A stretch of 64,000 nucleotides of DNA from Polaribacter reichenbachii. Its GTDB lineage: Bacteria > Bacteroidota > Bacteroidia > Flavobacteriales > Flavobacteriaceae. Numbering within the stretch: the stretch's first letter is position 1; the number at the start of each line of letters is the position of its first letter. Positions 1-8,059 of this stretch are shown one piece after another. The stretch covers positions 3,331,501-3,395,500 of the forward strand of contig NZ_CP019419.1 in the NCBI RefSeq assembly GCF_001975665.1, in the 5' to 3' direction. Under the pieces are notes generated by a model. The model was not told the DNA's origin. It saw only the letters and a program-made list of their open reading frames with translations, and did not search any database. The position numbers were made by a program, and so were the translations under genes.

Positions 1-600
1 TCCTTCTTGAACAACTGTCCAATTATCAATAGGAATTCCATTTGGAGTAATATACATATTTTGCATTGCTCGACTTCCAATTTCAAGTGATTGTTGTAAT
101 TCAGTTACTGAAAGAAATGAATTCTGCTCTTCTTCTGTCAAAGTATGAATTGGAACAAAACCTAAATGTTTTGGTTTTTCATATTGTCTATCACTATTTT
201 CATATTTCACGTGTCCAAAAGCTAATTTCAAGATAACATTCTCAATTCTTTCTGGTTCAATTTTAAAATATGATTCTCCATTTTCATTTACAAAAGCATT
301 GTCCAATCGAATTTTTAATTTTGTTTGTCGTTTTAAAGTTTTTACGATACTTTTATTTGATAATCCTTTCAAATTAGTTGTACCTGAAATTAAACATTCA
401 ATCAAACAAGCAAAATACTCTTCGTCTAATGAAAACCCGTTATTACATTTTAAACAACTTGGAACTACTGGAAGATTTTCAGGATAAGGTTTTCCAAGAA
501 GAATTTTAGAAGGTACGTGGTCTCGTGTGTCTGGAAGTTTTCCGCAATAAGCACATTGATTTTCTAATCTAATATCACTAAATGTTTCTATATGTCTCAA
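1..600 (-). CDS. HNH endonuclease-like protein (partial, runs off left edge)
   Basis: An open minus-strand frame runs from a TTG at 600-598 to the window edge, so the C-terminus is missing. An in-frame TAA lies just upstream of the TTG and no early ATG exists, so TTG is the likely start. About 200 residues are visible. Near the N-terminus is a CAYCGK zinc knuckle, then DHVPSK, then a CLKCNNGFS knuckle. This Cys-pair / DHxPxK / CxxCN layout is typical of HNH-type nucleases with a zinc-ribbon core. The likely role is DNA cleavage, but many such proteins are uncharacterised and may be toxins or restriction enzymes. It sits as the leftmost cassette of the array: a cassette-end box (TGCCAAC, 635-641) lies just upstream of the start. 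The + strand ORF inside it is a shadow. Confidence 0.7.
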   Translation of the reverse strand, partial: MRHIETFSDIRLENQCAYCGKLPDTRDHVPSKILLGKPYPENLPVVPSCLKCNNGFSLDEEYFACLIECLISGTTNLKGLSNKSIVKTLKRQTKLKIRLDNAFVNENGESYFKIEPERIENVILKLAFGHVKYENSDRQYEKPKHLGFVPIHTLTEEEQNSFLSVTELQQSLEIGSRAMQNMYITPNGIPIDNWTVVQEG

Positions 601-634
601 TTTTTAATTCAATTTCAGAATTTTTTTAAATGTT

Positions 635-766
635 TGCCAACTATTGTTAAGCATTACTTTAATCCGCTTATAAATACAAACTGCATGGGTAATGCTTAGT
701 TTTGGTAGGTTTTACATTTTTTTTGTTAAAGATATTTATTTACTTAGTAATAGCCAACTTTTTTTG
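635..766 (-). repeat. type-2 cassette site (F2-1)
   Basis: It starts with the cassette-end box TGCCAAC (635-641), followed by ctattg and a hairpin with arms TTAAGCATTAC and GTAATGCTTA (about 648-698). A conserved T-rich tail follows (tttttttgttaaagatattt...). In this copy the usual final GTTAAGG is replaced by agccaac. It is one of nine related copies in the window. Confidence 0.7.
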
Positions 767-971
767 GGTGTTGGGATTTGGAGGTTTTTTTAAGACCTTG
801 CTACTGGGTTCAAGGGGACTTTGGAGTGTTAATAAGGTTTGAGTTATTAGTTTTGAGTTTAGTTCGTTTACTTTGCTCTTTTGTCTTTAGTTGGGATTTA
901 TTTTAAGGAATAATATTTTAGATTTATTATACTTTATTTGAATTTTGTTTTCTTTTATTTCATTTTCTTTT

Positions 972-1145
972 TTCCATTGATGAAAAAAGAAACAAAAAAA
1001 TCTAGACTTACTATACTTCACTTGAATTCTACCTCCTATTCCACTATCGTGTCCAGACCGTTCCACTGCGCTTCACTCTTTGGACACTTGCCGTTTCATA
1101 GGACTTGAATTACTACGTAAACCATAGTATGTCAGGGGTTGGAGT
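972..1145 (+). repeat. module B nested-hairpin repeat, copy 1 (short form)
   Basis: Non-coding repeat with the core tctagacttactat...cacttgaattctacctcctattccactatcg, ending ...cataggacttgaattactacgtaaaccatagtatgtc. Complementary segments nest around a short apex: ACTAT(A)/TATAGT-like, GAATTC/TTGAATT, ATTCC-ACTAT/ATAGGA, and GTCCA/TGGACA. This copy has the short apical loop. The rest of the interval 767-1537 shows no gene. Confidence 0.7.
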
Positions 1146-1250
1146 TTAATTCTTTTGTTTTTTTGACTCTTTGGTTTTGTTTGGGGTAAATTTGAAGGAA
1201 TAATAGTTTAGATTTATTATTTGTTTTGGGAGTTGTTTTTTCTTTATGTT

Positions 1251-1446
1251 CTTTTCCATTGACCCTTCGACTGTGCTCAGGATAAATTCCAAGAACCAAA
1301 AATCTAGACTTACTATACTTTACTCGAATTCTACGTCCTATTCCACTATCGCGTCCAGACCGTTCCACTGCGTTTCACTCTTTGGACACTTGCCGTTTCA
1401 TAGGACTTGAATTGCTACGTAAACCATAGTATGTCGGGGTTTGGAG
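1251..1446 (+). repeat. module B nested-hairpin repeat, copy 2 (short form)
   Basis: Same core as copy 1, about 300 bp downstream in the same orientation. It is preceded by the leader ccattgacccttcgactgtgctcaggat. A spurious reading frame on the minus strand spans it and I do not consider it a gene. Confidence 0.7.
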
Positions 1447-1537
1447 TTTAATTCTTTTTATTTATTGCCCATTTGTCTTTGCTTGGGATTAATTTTAAGG
1501 AATAATATTTTTTAATTTTATTTTCTTGGATTCAATG

Positions 1538-1667
1538 TTGTAACGGTTTTGTATAAGATTAGTTACGTTTTTTAAGCACTAAAGTTAGCAAATAAAACCT
1601 AATAGAAAATCCGCGAGGATTTTCGTAAGTAGGCTGAACTAACAATAAATTATATATGTTGTTGTGT
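1538..1667 (-). repeat. attC-like cassette site 1
   Basis: Left box TTGTAAC (1538-1544) and right box GTTGTGT (1661-1667), with the central stem gaaaatccgcgaggattttc. The extended right box GTTGTGTGTA (1661-1670) is exactly complementary to TACACACAAC (2177-2186) at the far end of the cassette holding the gene at 1677-2156. Confidence 0.85.
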
Positions 1668-1676
1668 GTAGTGTTT

Positions 1677-2156
1677 TTAATATCTAACTTTTATTTCAGT
1701 TCCATTTTTCATATTAAAGATTGATTTCAAAATTCTAGTTAGTTCTTTATGAATAAATTCAATTTCATTTTTTGTTTCAGATTTATACCATTTTGAGTAA
1801 TTAGGTGAAATATTTCCTTCGTTATCTTTTTCATTCGGTTTTGAAAACTCAAGATTTAAAATTTCCTCAATTTTATTTTCAGAGTATTTTTTATTTTCAT
1901 TGAGAAATTCATTACTCACAATTTCTGTGTAAAATTCCTTACTCTTAACAAAACCTTTGTATTGAATATAATAAGAGTCAAATTCAATAATTAAATATTC
2001 TAAATTCGGATTTTTCAATAATATTTCTGTGAAATCTTTCTCAAATTTTTCCTTTTCAGTTTCCCATTTATAGGTTTTTATTTTTTCAAAATTTCTCTTT
2101 TTAAGTAATGCTAAAATTCCGATTGTAACTATTAAAACTCCAATTATTATTTTCAT
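1677..2156 (-). CDS. small membrane-anchored protein of unknown function
   Basis: A 159-residue protein beginning MKIIIGVLIVTIGILALLKK, a single N-terminal transmembrane segment (or uncleaved signal) followed by a lysine-rich, mostly hydrophilic region. An upstream in-frame GTG would add nine residues, but it lies inside the cassette-end box, so the ATG at 2156 is preferred. No family was recognised. The gene fills a cassette whose ends (GTTGTGTGTA / TACACACAAC) are perfectly complementary, and its stop lies just inside the attC that follows it in the reading direction. The single-pass topology suggests an envelope-associated role; nothing further can be said. Confidence 0.75.
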   Translation of the reverse strand: MKIIIGVLIVTIGILALLKKRNFEKIKTYKWETEKEKFEKDFTEILLKNPNLEYLIIEFDSYYIQYKGFVKSKEFYTEIVSNEFLNENKKYSENKIEEILNLEFSKPNEKDNEGNISPNYSKWYKSETKNEIEFIHKELTRILKSIFNMKNGTEIKVRY

Positions 2157-2179
2157 TTTCTGTTCGTTTTTTGCATTAC

Positions 2180-2318
2180 ACACAACGTTGATGTATAAGC
2201 ATTACTTTAATCCGCTTATAAGTACAAACTACACGGGTAATGCTTAGTTTTGGTAGGTTTTACATTTTTTTTGTTAAAGATATTTATTTACTAAGTAATA
2301 GCAAATTAATTGTTAAGG
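2180..2318 (-). repeat. type-2 cassette site (F2-2)
   Basis: It starts with box ACACAAC (2180-2186), the partner of attC site 1. A hairpin TAAGCATTAC/GTAATGCTTA and a T-rich stretch follow, and it ends agcaaattaattGTTAAGG (2312-2318). That end resembles the AGCAATTAATTT...GTTRRR end of the type-1 sites. Confidence 0.75.
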
Positions 2319-2370
2319 TTTTTGTGTTTGTTGTTGGGATTTGGTTGATGTTTTTTTCTTTTTTTATGTT

Positions 2371-2630
2371 CTTTTCCATTGACCCTTCGACTACGCTCAG
2401 GATAAATTCCAAGAACCAAAAATCTAGACTTACTATATCGCTATGCGAGTTACCTACAACCAAAATACATTTTGGTTTTGGTAGTTTGAATTCTACCTCC
2501 TATTCCACTATCGCGTCCAGACCGTTCCACTGCGTTGAGTTCCCCAATCAAGTTGAGGACAGGCTTTGGACACTTGCCGTTTCATAGGACTTGAATTGCT
2601 ACGTAAACTATAGTATGTCGGGGTTTGGAG
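2371..2630 (+). repeat. module B nested-hairpin repeat, copy 3 (long form)
   Basis: Long version of module B. It carries both optional inserts: the palindromic caaccaaaatacattttggtt segment and the gttgagttccccaatcaag apical insert. The frame read through it on the + strand recurs in other module B copies and is a by-product of the repeat, not a gene. Confidence 0.75.
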
Positions 2631-2697
2631 TTTAATTCTTTTGTTTTTTTCTATTGATAAAAGCAAAATATCTAGAAAATATATTCTTCTTTATGTT

Positions 2698-2865
2698 CTT
2701 TTCCATTGATGAAAAGAACCAAAAATCTAGACTTACTATACTTTACTCGAATTCTACGTCCTATTCCACTATCGCGTCCAGACCGTTCCACTGCGCTTCA
2801 CTCTTTGGACATTTGCCGTTTCATAGGACTTGAATTGCTACGTAAACCATAGTATGTCGGGGGTT
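2698..2865 (+). repeat. module B nested-hairpin repeat, copy 4 (short form)
   Basis: Short version of module B, same orientation as copies 1-3, lacking both inserts. No gene is visible between 2319 and 2974. Confidence 0.7.
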
Positions 2866-2974
2866 CTAGTTAAAAGCTTAATTCCTTTTCTTTTTATTTA
2901 TTGCCCTTTTGTCTTTGTTTGGGATTAATTTTAAGGAATAATATTTTAGATTTGTTATTCGCTTTGGGAGCTAG

Positions 2975-3107
2975 TTGTAACGGTTTTGTGTAAAGAAAGT
3001 TGCGGGTTTTATTCACTAACTTTTCGGATTATAACTAATCCTTACATTTATAAAAATCATTTTCGTTTATGTACTAAAACCGCTATTTTTTATATACGTT
3101 TTTAGCC
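2975..3107 (-). repeat. attC-like cassette site 2 (degenerate)
   Basis: The left end TTGTAACGGTTTTGTGTAAAGAAAGTTGCG and right end tatatacgtttttagcc match the type-1 sites, but the central gcgagg stem is replaced by unrelated AT-rich sequence. The right box is mutated (GTTTTTAGCC). Probably a decayed site. Confidence 0.5.
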
Positions 3108-3117
3108 ACAGGTTTTT

Positions 3118-3945
3118 TTATTCAGTTTTTAGATGTTGTTTGAAATAGACAAAATGGTATTCAACGGATTTTGACCAATATTCAGAGTTGTGTTCTCCGG
3201 GTTGAATTGAAAATCTTATCGGCAATTTTTTTGACAAAGCCAATTCCTTAATTTGTAAGGTGTTTGAGAGCAAAGGGTCGTCTCTACCACAATCAATAAA
3301 AAATCCTTTATTGAATTCCTTTTGGTTTTCAAGCAAAGACGAAATGCTAAACTTTTTCCAATCATTTTCTTTTGGGTTTCCCAATGTCATTTCCATATCT
3401 TTTGTCATTCGTTCGCTTTCAAAGAATTTTAAGCTGACTTTTTTGAAGTTTTCGTAATCAAATTCGAGAGCTCCGCTTGTTGAAGCAGCTGTATTGAAAA
3501 AGTCGGAATGTTTTATAAATAAACTCAAAGCTCCATAACCTCCCATACTTAAACCAGTTATAAAAATATTTTTGTTGTCAATATCGTATTTTTCCTCAAT
3601 TTTGGGGACAAGTTCTTGAAAGAAGAAATCTTCGTATTGAAAGTCTTTTAAATTCGAACTGTTCAAATAATAGTTGACGTATCCTTCTGGACAAACCAAA
3701 ATCATTTGATAATCTGTTGCCAATTTTTTCAAATCGGTTGTTTTAATCCATTGTTCATAATTTTCGCTGTATCCGTGAAGCATAAAAACTAAGGGATAAC
3801 TTTTTGAAGATTGATAATTTGCAGGTTTTTGAACGAGAACAGGAACTTTTCTTTCCAATTTATCTGATTTTATGCTAAAAACTTTTTGAGCAAAAAGCGA
3901 TTGTGTTAAAACCATAGAAATTGTAATTAAAACGATATTTTTCAT
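3118..3945 (-). CDS. secreted esterase of the alpha/beta hydrolase fold (esterase D / feruloyl esterase type)
   Basis: Starts at ATG 3945 (MKNIVLITISMVLTQSLFAQ, a clear signal peptide); a TTG six codons upstream is a poorer choice. The mature part has an oxyanion-side motif FMLHGYSENYEQW, the nucleophile elbow GLSMGG (serine near residue 133), a DP/DD acid region (CGRDDPLLS), and a histidine in PGEHNSEYW near the C-terminus. That is the complete triad of the putative-esterase family (PF00756). It probably hydrolyses carboxylic ester bonds outside the cytoplasm; the substrate cannot be inferred. It lies next to a divergent HxlR-type regulator (4028-4405), which may control it. Confidence 0.8.
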   Translation of the reverse strand: MKNIVLITISMVLTQSLFAQKVFSIKSDKLERKVPVLVQKPANYQSSKSYPLVFMLHGYSENYEQWIKTTDLKKLATDYQMILVCPEGYVNYYLNSSNLKDFQYEDFFFQELVPKIEEKYDIDNKNIFITGLSMGGYGALSLFIKHSDFFNTAASTSGALEFDYENFKKVSLKFFESERMTKDMEMTLGNPKENDWKKFSISSLLENQKEFNKGFFIDCGRDDPLLSNTLQIKELALSKKLPIRFSIQPGEHNSEYWSKSVEYHFVYFKQHLKTE

Positions 3946-4027
3946 TTTTTGTATTTTTGTCAAAGGTCTTAAAAAACTGTTTTTAAAACAATAACTAACA
4001 AAATTGTAAGCTATTAAAGTATTGATT

Positions 4028-4405
4028 ATGAGAAAAATAAAATCGACAAATTATACCAATGAGCAATTTCTGTTTCAAGTTTGTGAGTTGAATTCTGCAA
4101 TTGCAATGATAAGTGGTCGTTGGAAATCTCAAATTGTTTATTCCATTTCTCAAGGCAACAATAGATTCCATTTGATACAAAAAGAGTTGCCCAATATTTC
4201 GGAAACTGTTTTGGCAAGGCAATTAAAGGAATTGGAAACTCACGCCATTTTAGTAAAAAATGAGATTCCAAATACAGTTCCTGTCGGAATTGAGTATGTT
4301 TTAACCAATAAAGGTTTGGATTTAGTTCCTATTTTAGAAAGCCTTTGTGATTGGGGAAAATTGTATGCAAATGGCAAAGAGATTACTTCTCGCTCTATTT
4401 CATAA
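4028..4405 (+). CDS. HxlR-family transcriptional regulator
   Basis: A 125-residue winged-helix protein. The ATG at 4028 is preferred to a TTG two codons earlier. It shows the HxlR core: a CELNSAIAMISGRWKSQIVYSI opening helix, then a recognition region ending ISETVLARQLKELE, a wing, and a C-terminal helix ending DWGKLYANG. Members usually respond to reactive electrophiles through a conserved N-terminal Cys, and one lies here in VCEL. It is transcribed divergently from the esterase gene at 3118-3945 across about 80 bp, a classic regulator/target layout. Minus-strand frames over this gene are shadows. Confidence 0.8.
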   Translation: MRKIKSTNYTNEQFLFQVCELNSAIAMISGRWKSQIVYSISQGNNRFHLIQKELPNISETVLARQLKELETHAILVKNEIPNTVPVGIEYVLTNKGLDLVPILESLCDWGKLYANGKEITSRSIS

Positions 4406-4438
4406 GTTTCCTTTTAGACCACGTTTTTTTTAACTTAT

Positions 4439-4570
4439 GTCTAACGTGTTTGTGTAGGAAAAGTTGCGGATTTAAGCACAAAAATTAATAAATAATTACT
4501 GACAAAGAAAATCCGAGAGGATTTTCGTAAGTAGACTCTAACTAGCAATTAATTTTATACGGTGTTGTGG
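4439..4570 (-). repeat. attC-like cassette site 3
   Basis: Left box GTCTAAC, right box GTTGTGG, central stem aaaatccgagaggatttt. The right end GTTGTGGGTAG pairs with TTACCCACAAC (5515-5525) across the HxlR/SRPBCC cassette. The last codons of the gene at 4555-4974 lie inside the site. Confidence 0.85.
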
Positions 4571-4974
4571 GTAGTTTTTATTCGTTCAACTATTTCGGCT
4601 GTCACTTTACTAAAATTAGAATTCACTTCATTTTTAAATTCACTATTAGCATTATTTCCGTCAATATTATTCGCTCCCCATTTATAAATTTCAATAACAA
4701 TTGGAATTAATTCAATTCCTTTTTCTGTTAATGAATACAGATATGAGGATTTATTATTTTTATCAACTTCTTTTTTTATAATATCATTTTTAAGTAGGCG
4801 ATTTAATCGGTCAGCAAGAATATTTGTTGATATTTTTTCGATTGTTACTAACTCATTAAAGTGTCTGTTGTCAAAGAAAATAAAATCTCTTAAAATTAGT
4901 AAAGTCCATTTATCTCCAAAAATGTCAAGTGATAAGCTAATTGGACAGTCCGACCTTCTTTCAATCTGTTTCAT
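4555..4974 (-). CDS. HxlR-family transcriptional regulator
   Basis: A 139-residue winged-helix protein with the hallmark opening RRSDCPISLSLDIFGDKWTL (Cys of the family, DxxGDKWTLLILRD), then ISTNILADRLNRL and a wing. A TTG two codons upstream is possible; the ATG at 4974 is preferred. It is divergent from the SRPBCC gene at 5070 and probably binds the palindrome at 5028-5044 to control both. Regulator and target travel together in one cassette with matched ends. The stop codon and last residues (HNTV) are encoded by the attC site, so the tail of the protein comes from the recombination site. Confidence 0.85.
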   Translation of the reverse strand: MKQIERRSDCPISLSLDIFGDKWTLLILRDFIFFDNRHFNELVTIEKISTNILADRLNRLLKNDIIKKEVDKNNKSSYLYSLTEKGIELIPIVIEIYKWGANNIDGNNANSEFKNEVNSNFSKVTAEIVERIKTTHNTV

Positions 4975-4996
4975 ATGCAAATATATAAAAATGCAC

Positions 4997-5026
4997 TTGT
5001 ATAATAAAAGTTCTTTTGTATATTTG
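4997..5026 (+). promoter_or_regulatory. Bacteroidota-type promoter of the SRPBCC gene
   Basis: TTG (4997-4999), 19 bases, then TATATTTG (5019-5026), an exact match to the TTG-N19-TAnnTTTG pattern. The start codon lies 44 bases downstream and an operator-like palindrome sits immediately after the -7 element. Confidence 0.7.
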
Positions 5027-5027
5027 T

Positions 5028-5044
5028 ACTTGTAATTTACAAGT
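5028..5044. promoter_or_regulatory. palindromic operator, probably for the HxlR regulator
   Basis: ACTTGTAA-T-TTACAAGT, a perfect dyad with a one-base centre, placed over the expected transcription start. A related half-site CACTTGTA overlaps the -33 element at 4994-5001. The second HxlR pair at 28.9 kb has a similarly placed palindrome with the same ACTTG core. Confidence 0.65.
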
Positions 5045-5069
5045 GCTATTAATATTTTAAAATTATATT

Positions 5070-5513
5070 ATGTCATACACAACAATGGTTTCGATTAATG
5101 GAACTAAACAAGAAGTATTCAATGCTATTTCACAACACGTCCAAAAATGGTGGGGAAATACAGATAATTCAGTATCTTCAGTTGGTGATGAATTCACTAC
5201 AAGTTTTAATAGTACTTATTGGAAGTTTAGAATCTCCGAATTTGAACCAAATACAAAAATTGTATGGAAATGTGTTGAAGCTAAACATATTCACAACGGT
5301 TATGATGGAATTGAAAAAGAGTGGGAAGGAACTATTGTTGAATGGGTTTTGGAAGATAAAGGTCAAAATGCAACAATTCTAAATTTCGCACATAATGGAT
5401 TAGTTCCCGAGTTAAACTGTTATGAGATTTGTTTTTCTGCTTGGGAAAGATTTGTAACTCAAAGTTTAAAGAGTTTTGTTGAAACTGGAACTGGAATGCC
5501 TCATCTTTCTTAA
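5070..5513 (+). CDS. SRPBCC / AHSA1-like ligand-binding protein
   Basis: A 147-residue START/SRPBCC-fold protein of the Activator-of-Hsp90 C-terminal (AHSA1-like) group. It opens with an ATG-led strand (TTMVSINGTKQEVFNAI), then WWG, a FRISEFEPNTKIVWKCVEA strand pair, TILNFAHNGL, and a C-terminal helix WERFVTQSLKSFVETG. Such proteins bind small hydrophobic ligands; this one has no assigned substrate. It is divergently paired with the HxlR gene at 4555-4974 in a single cassette, so expression is probably induced when the regulator senses the same compound. Confidence 0.8.
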   Translation: MSYTTMVSINGTKQEVFNAISQHVQKWWGNTDNSVSSVGDEFTTSFNSTYWKFRISEFEPNTKIVWKCVEAKHIHNGYDGIEKEWEGTIVEWVLEDKGQNATILNFAHNGLVPELNCYEICFSAWERFVTQSLKSFVETGTGMPHLS

Positions 5514-5518
5514 ATTAC

Positions 5519-5649
5519 CCACAACGTGTTGTGTATGATTAGTGGCGTGTTTAAGCACCTAATTTAACAAATAAAAACCGAATAGAAAATCCGCGAGGAC
5601 TTTCGTAAGTAAGCCAGAAGTAAGCAATAAATTATATATGGTGTTGGCA
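5519..5649 (-). repeat. attC-like cassette site 4
   Basis: Left box CCACAAC (partner of site 3), right box GTTGGCA, central stem gaaaatccgcgaggactttc. The right end GTTGGCATTAG pairs with TTAATGCCAAC (6546-6556) at the far end of the cassette holding the gene at 5650-6537. Confidence 0.85.
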
Positions 5650-6537
5650 TTAGTTATTTTTTATTTCAGATTCTATATTTACCCATTTCACTTTCCAATT
5701 CTTTTCTAGGTGTTCTCCAGTTGTATAAAAAAGAAATTTGTTGTCAGGTGTAACATATGGATTTCCTTGTCCTTTGTTATTAATTTTGTCACTCAATTTT
5801 TTAGTGTCTATCCATTTGCCCTTTCCATTATTATAACTAATCATCAAGTCAAGTTCATTTCCAATTGAAGCAAAAATCAAATAATCTTCTTCTGGTGAAA
5901 TATATGGCGTACATTTTCCGAATTTAGATTTTATTTTAATTCTTTCTGCGTCTACAAATTTTCCATTTACATTTTTTGAGTGATAAATATCCATTTCACT
6001 ATAATCCAAATTACTTGTGTGAAAATATAAAGTTCCAGAATTGGCAATTATAGGATGTGAAACTAATTTGTTTCTCAAATTTGGAATGTCAACAAAAATT
6101 GGTTTAGTCCATTTTCCGTTAACTTTGTCAGATTTCCAAATATGCCAAGTTTGGGGAATTCCTTCAATATTAATTGGTCTTGTTGAACTGAAATAAAGAG
6201 AATTTCCGTTCGGTGAAAAACTCATTCCGTGTTCGGAATATTTACTGCTAAAAAATGCCTTTTTTGGTTCAGACCAATCTTCTTGATTTTTTTCTATTAC
6301 GAAAACTTCAAATTTCTCAAAGTTTTTATCAGAAATAGTATAATAATATTCTTGTAAGTCAGGACTAAATATTCCTTTGTGAATAAGCTTGTTTTGAGGA
6401 ATTAAATTTTGTTTAAACTCAACAGGTATATTGCTTGGGATTTCCTCGGTTAAAAATTTCATTTTAGTGTTTTCGGTTTCATTTCTACAACTCAAAAAGA
6501 CAATTGTAAATAGTAAGATGATTTTGAGTTTGTTCAT
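5650..6537 (-). CDS. lipoprotein with PD40/TolB-like beta-propeller repeats
   Basis: Starts at ATG 6537 (MNKLKIILLFTIVFLSCRNE): a lipoprotein signal peptide with lipobox FLSC. About 275 mature residues follow, with repeated blade-like stretches (EHGMSFSPNGNSLYFSSTRP, TLYFHTSNLDYSEMDIYHS, CTPYISPEEDYLIFASIGNELDLMIS, NPYVTPDNKFLFYTT). The S-P-D/N-G-x-x-L-Y-F pattern is typical of WD40-like PD40 repeats. It is likely an envelope-anchored beta-propeller binding a ligand or protein; no enzymatic residues are seen. The TTG upstream falls in the cassette-end box and was not used. It is a single-gene cassette with matched ends. Confidence 0.75.
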   Translation of the reverse strand: MNKLKIILLFTIVFLSCRNETENTKMKFLTEEIPSNIPVEFKQNLIPQNKLIHKGIFSPDLQEYYYTISDKNFEKFEVFVIEKNQEDWSEPKKAFFSSKYSEHGMSFSPNGNSLYFSSTRPINIEGIPQTWHIWKSDKVNGKWTKPIFVDIPNLRNKLVSHPIIANSGTLYFHTSNLDYSEMDIYHSKNVNGKFVDAERIKIKSKFGKCTPYISPEEDYLIFASIGNELDLMISYNNGKGKWIDTKKLSDKINNKGQGNPYVTPDNKFLFYTTGEHLEKNWKVKWVNIESEIKNN

Positions 6538-6549
6538 TTCTTTAATTAA

Positions 6550-6556
6550 TGCCAAC
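6550..6556 (-). repeat. orphan cassette-end box
   Basis: TGCCAAC closes the cassette begun by site 4, but the following bases (ttaaggctaaacc...) do not match either site type. The interval 6557-6771 holds no gene. It contains a small inverted repeat (AGGCTAAA near 6560 and TTTAGCCT near 6686), perhaps the remnant of another kind of site. Confidence 0.5.
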
Positions 6557-6771
6557 TTAAGGCTAAACCTAACTTTTTTAATTATTCATATACCTCTCCC
6601 CTTTTTAAGTTCAAGAATATAAAGCAATACAAATGTTGTTATTGGGTATTTACTTTAGTAATTTCTTGTAATAGCTTTATAATTTTAGCCTAAAGATAAG
6701 AAAAACTGACAATACCTCTGCTTAATCAATACAATTATAGGCTATAATAAATAACTTTTAAAAGTTAAGAA

Positions 6772-6903
6772 ACGTAACGTTGATGTGTATGATTAGTGGC
6801 GTGTTTAAGCAATGAATTTACTAAATAAAACACGAACGGCGAAATTCCGAAGGAATTTCCCAAGTGAGCCAAAACTAGCAATAAAGTTTATACGGTGTTA
6901 GGC
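6772..6903 (-). repeat. attC-like cassette site 5 (variant central stem)
   Basis: Left box ACGTAAC (approximately), right box GTTAGGC. The central stem is GAAATTCC-gaa-GGAATTTC instead of GAAAATCC-gcga-GGATTTTC, a paired change that keeps the stem. The right end GTTAGGCACAG pairs with TTGTGCCTAAC (7583-7593). Confidence 0.85.
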
Positions 6904-7557
6904 ACAGTTTTTATATTTCAATATTAGTTTTTCAAAATTATATTTTTCAACTTCTAAATGTCCATAAATACCATATTTCTTCATAAAATTCCATTTAGCT
7001 TTCTTGTCAATTTTTATAGGTAATGTTTTTTCACTCAATGGATTAATTTGTTTTCCAGTTATTTTAAAAAAATCTTCTTCGTAAATTTCAAAGTTCAAGC
7101 AGGGAAATTTCCTATTTAAGTTATATTCAGTATCCCAAATATAAAGTACTTCGTTTTCATTCAGTTTAATAATATACATATCATTTTCGTCCTCATATTC
7201 TAGAGCAATTGCAATTACTGTACTTTCAATTTGACAAGTTTCAACAGTTCCTTTGTGAAGGAATGAATTCAGTAGATTTAAAAATTCTTTATGCTGCTTT
7301 TTCATTTTATAGACTTCGTAAGGTGTAAATACTATAAACGCAAAAGCAAAGACAGCTGATGTTCCCAAAAGAAAAGTCCAAAAACTATCTGGAATTATTG
7401 ATGTAATGTAAGTCAAACTTATTCCTAAAGAACCAGCAATTAAATAATGGTAGAATTTTATTTTACCTCCTTTATTCTTTTCTGCTTTATTTTTCAGACT
7501 TTTTAAAATTCGCAGTTCATTGGAATGTAAAACTCTTGTATTATATTCAATTTTCAT
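6898..7557 (-). CDS. two-pass membrane protein of unknown function
   Basis: A 219-residue protein from ATG 7557. Residues about 35-60 and 62-85 form two transmembrane segments separated by a short turn, followed by a lysine-rich juxtamembrane stretch and a cytosolic domain of about 130 residues with aromatic beta-strands (TVIAIALEYEDENDMYIIKL, EVLYIWDTEYN). No known domain was recognised. The stop codon overlaps the right box of attC site 5, so the final residues (KNCA) are encoded by the recombination site. Single-gene cassette with matched ends. Confidence 0.75.
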   Translation of the reverse strand: MKIEYNTRVLHSNELRILKSLKNKAEKNKGGKIKFYHYLIAGSLGISLTYITSIIPDSFWTFLLGTSAVFAFAFIVFTPYEVYKMKKQHKEFLNLLNSFLHKGTVETCQIESTVIAIALEYEDENDMYIIKLNENEVLYIWDTEYNLNRKFPCLNFEIYEEDFFKITGKQINPLSEKTLPIKIDKKAKWNFMKKYGIYGHLEVEKYNFEKLILKYKNCA

Positions 7558-7780
7558 AGTTAAATTTCGGAGTTCTCACTAATTGTGCCTAACTAATGTC
7601 TATGCTTAATTTTTATCAAATTAAAACTAGCCTCCTATTTTACCCTAAATATAAAACAAATCTTAATGTAAAATAGCCCAATAACAAAAAAATTAAGGCA
7701 ACAAACCACCAAGAACACAAGCAAATGGTTAAAAAAAGCCACAAATAAACCACCTTTCTATATGTTTTGCTCCAGTTTGC

Positions 7781-7861
7781 TTCGGGTCTTGTTCGGAAAA
7801 GCATCTATTTAAAAAAAATACACCCAACGCTCACCCGAAGGAAACCCGAACAAGACTCGAA
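7781..7861. repeat. imperfect inverted repeat in the gene-free interval
   Basis: TTCGGGTCTTGTTCGG (7781-7796) and CCGAACAAGACTCGAA (7846-7861) are complementary at 15 of 16 positions and separated by about 50 bases. They lie in the 500-base interval 7558-8059, which begins with an orphan cassette-end box GCCTAAC (7587-7593) and contains no gene. Confidence 0.6.
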
Positions 7862-7890
7862 CAAAACCCCCTAAAATCAAGAAAAGTGGT

Positions 7891-7996
7891 TCAGGTAATG
7901 TCAAGTAGTGTCATTCAGTGTCAGGTGGGTTCATTGAGTGTCAAGTAATGTCAATTAACGCCAAGTAATGTCAATTAGCGTCAACTGGTGTCATGT
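7891..7996 (+). repeat. 10-bp periodic tandem repeat upstream of the DUF6266 fragment
   Basis: About eleven imperfect units of the form TCAnnTnnTG recur every 10 bases exactly (tcaggtaatg tcaagtagtg tcattcagtg ...). The period equals one helical turn. It ends about 60 bases before the ATG at 8060. Confidence 0.75.
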
Positions 7997-8059
7997 GCTT
8001 GGTTTTTAGAAAAATAGCTTTTAGATTTGGAGCATATTAATTTTTAAAACCATTCAATT

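Noticed and set aside
2240..2587. Reading frames containing LPTTKIHFGFGS (also at 45190-45420 and 45891-46133) as a gene family
   Set aside because: They read straight through module B and part of its leader, on whichever strand the repeat happens to be open; the frames have no common start, and other copies of the repeat break them.
4026..4271. Minus-strand gene over the HxlR gene at 4028-4405
   Set aside because: The + strand frame gives a recognisable HxlR protein; the overlapping minus frames have no family features.
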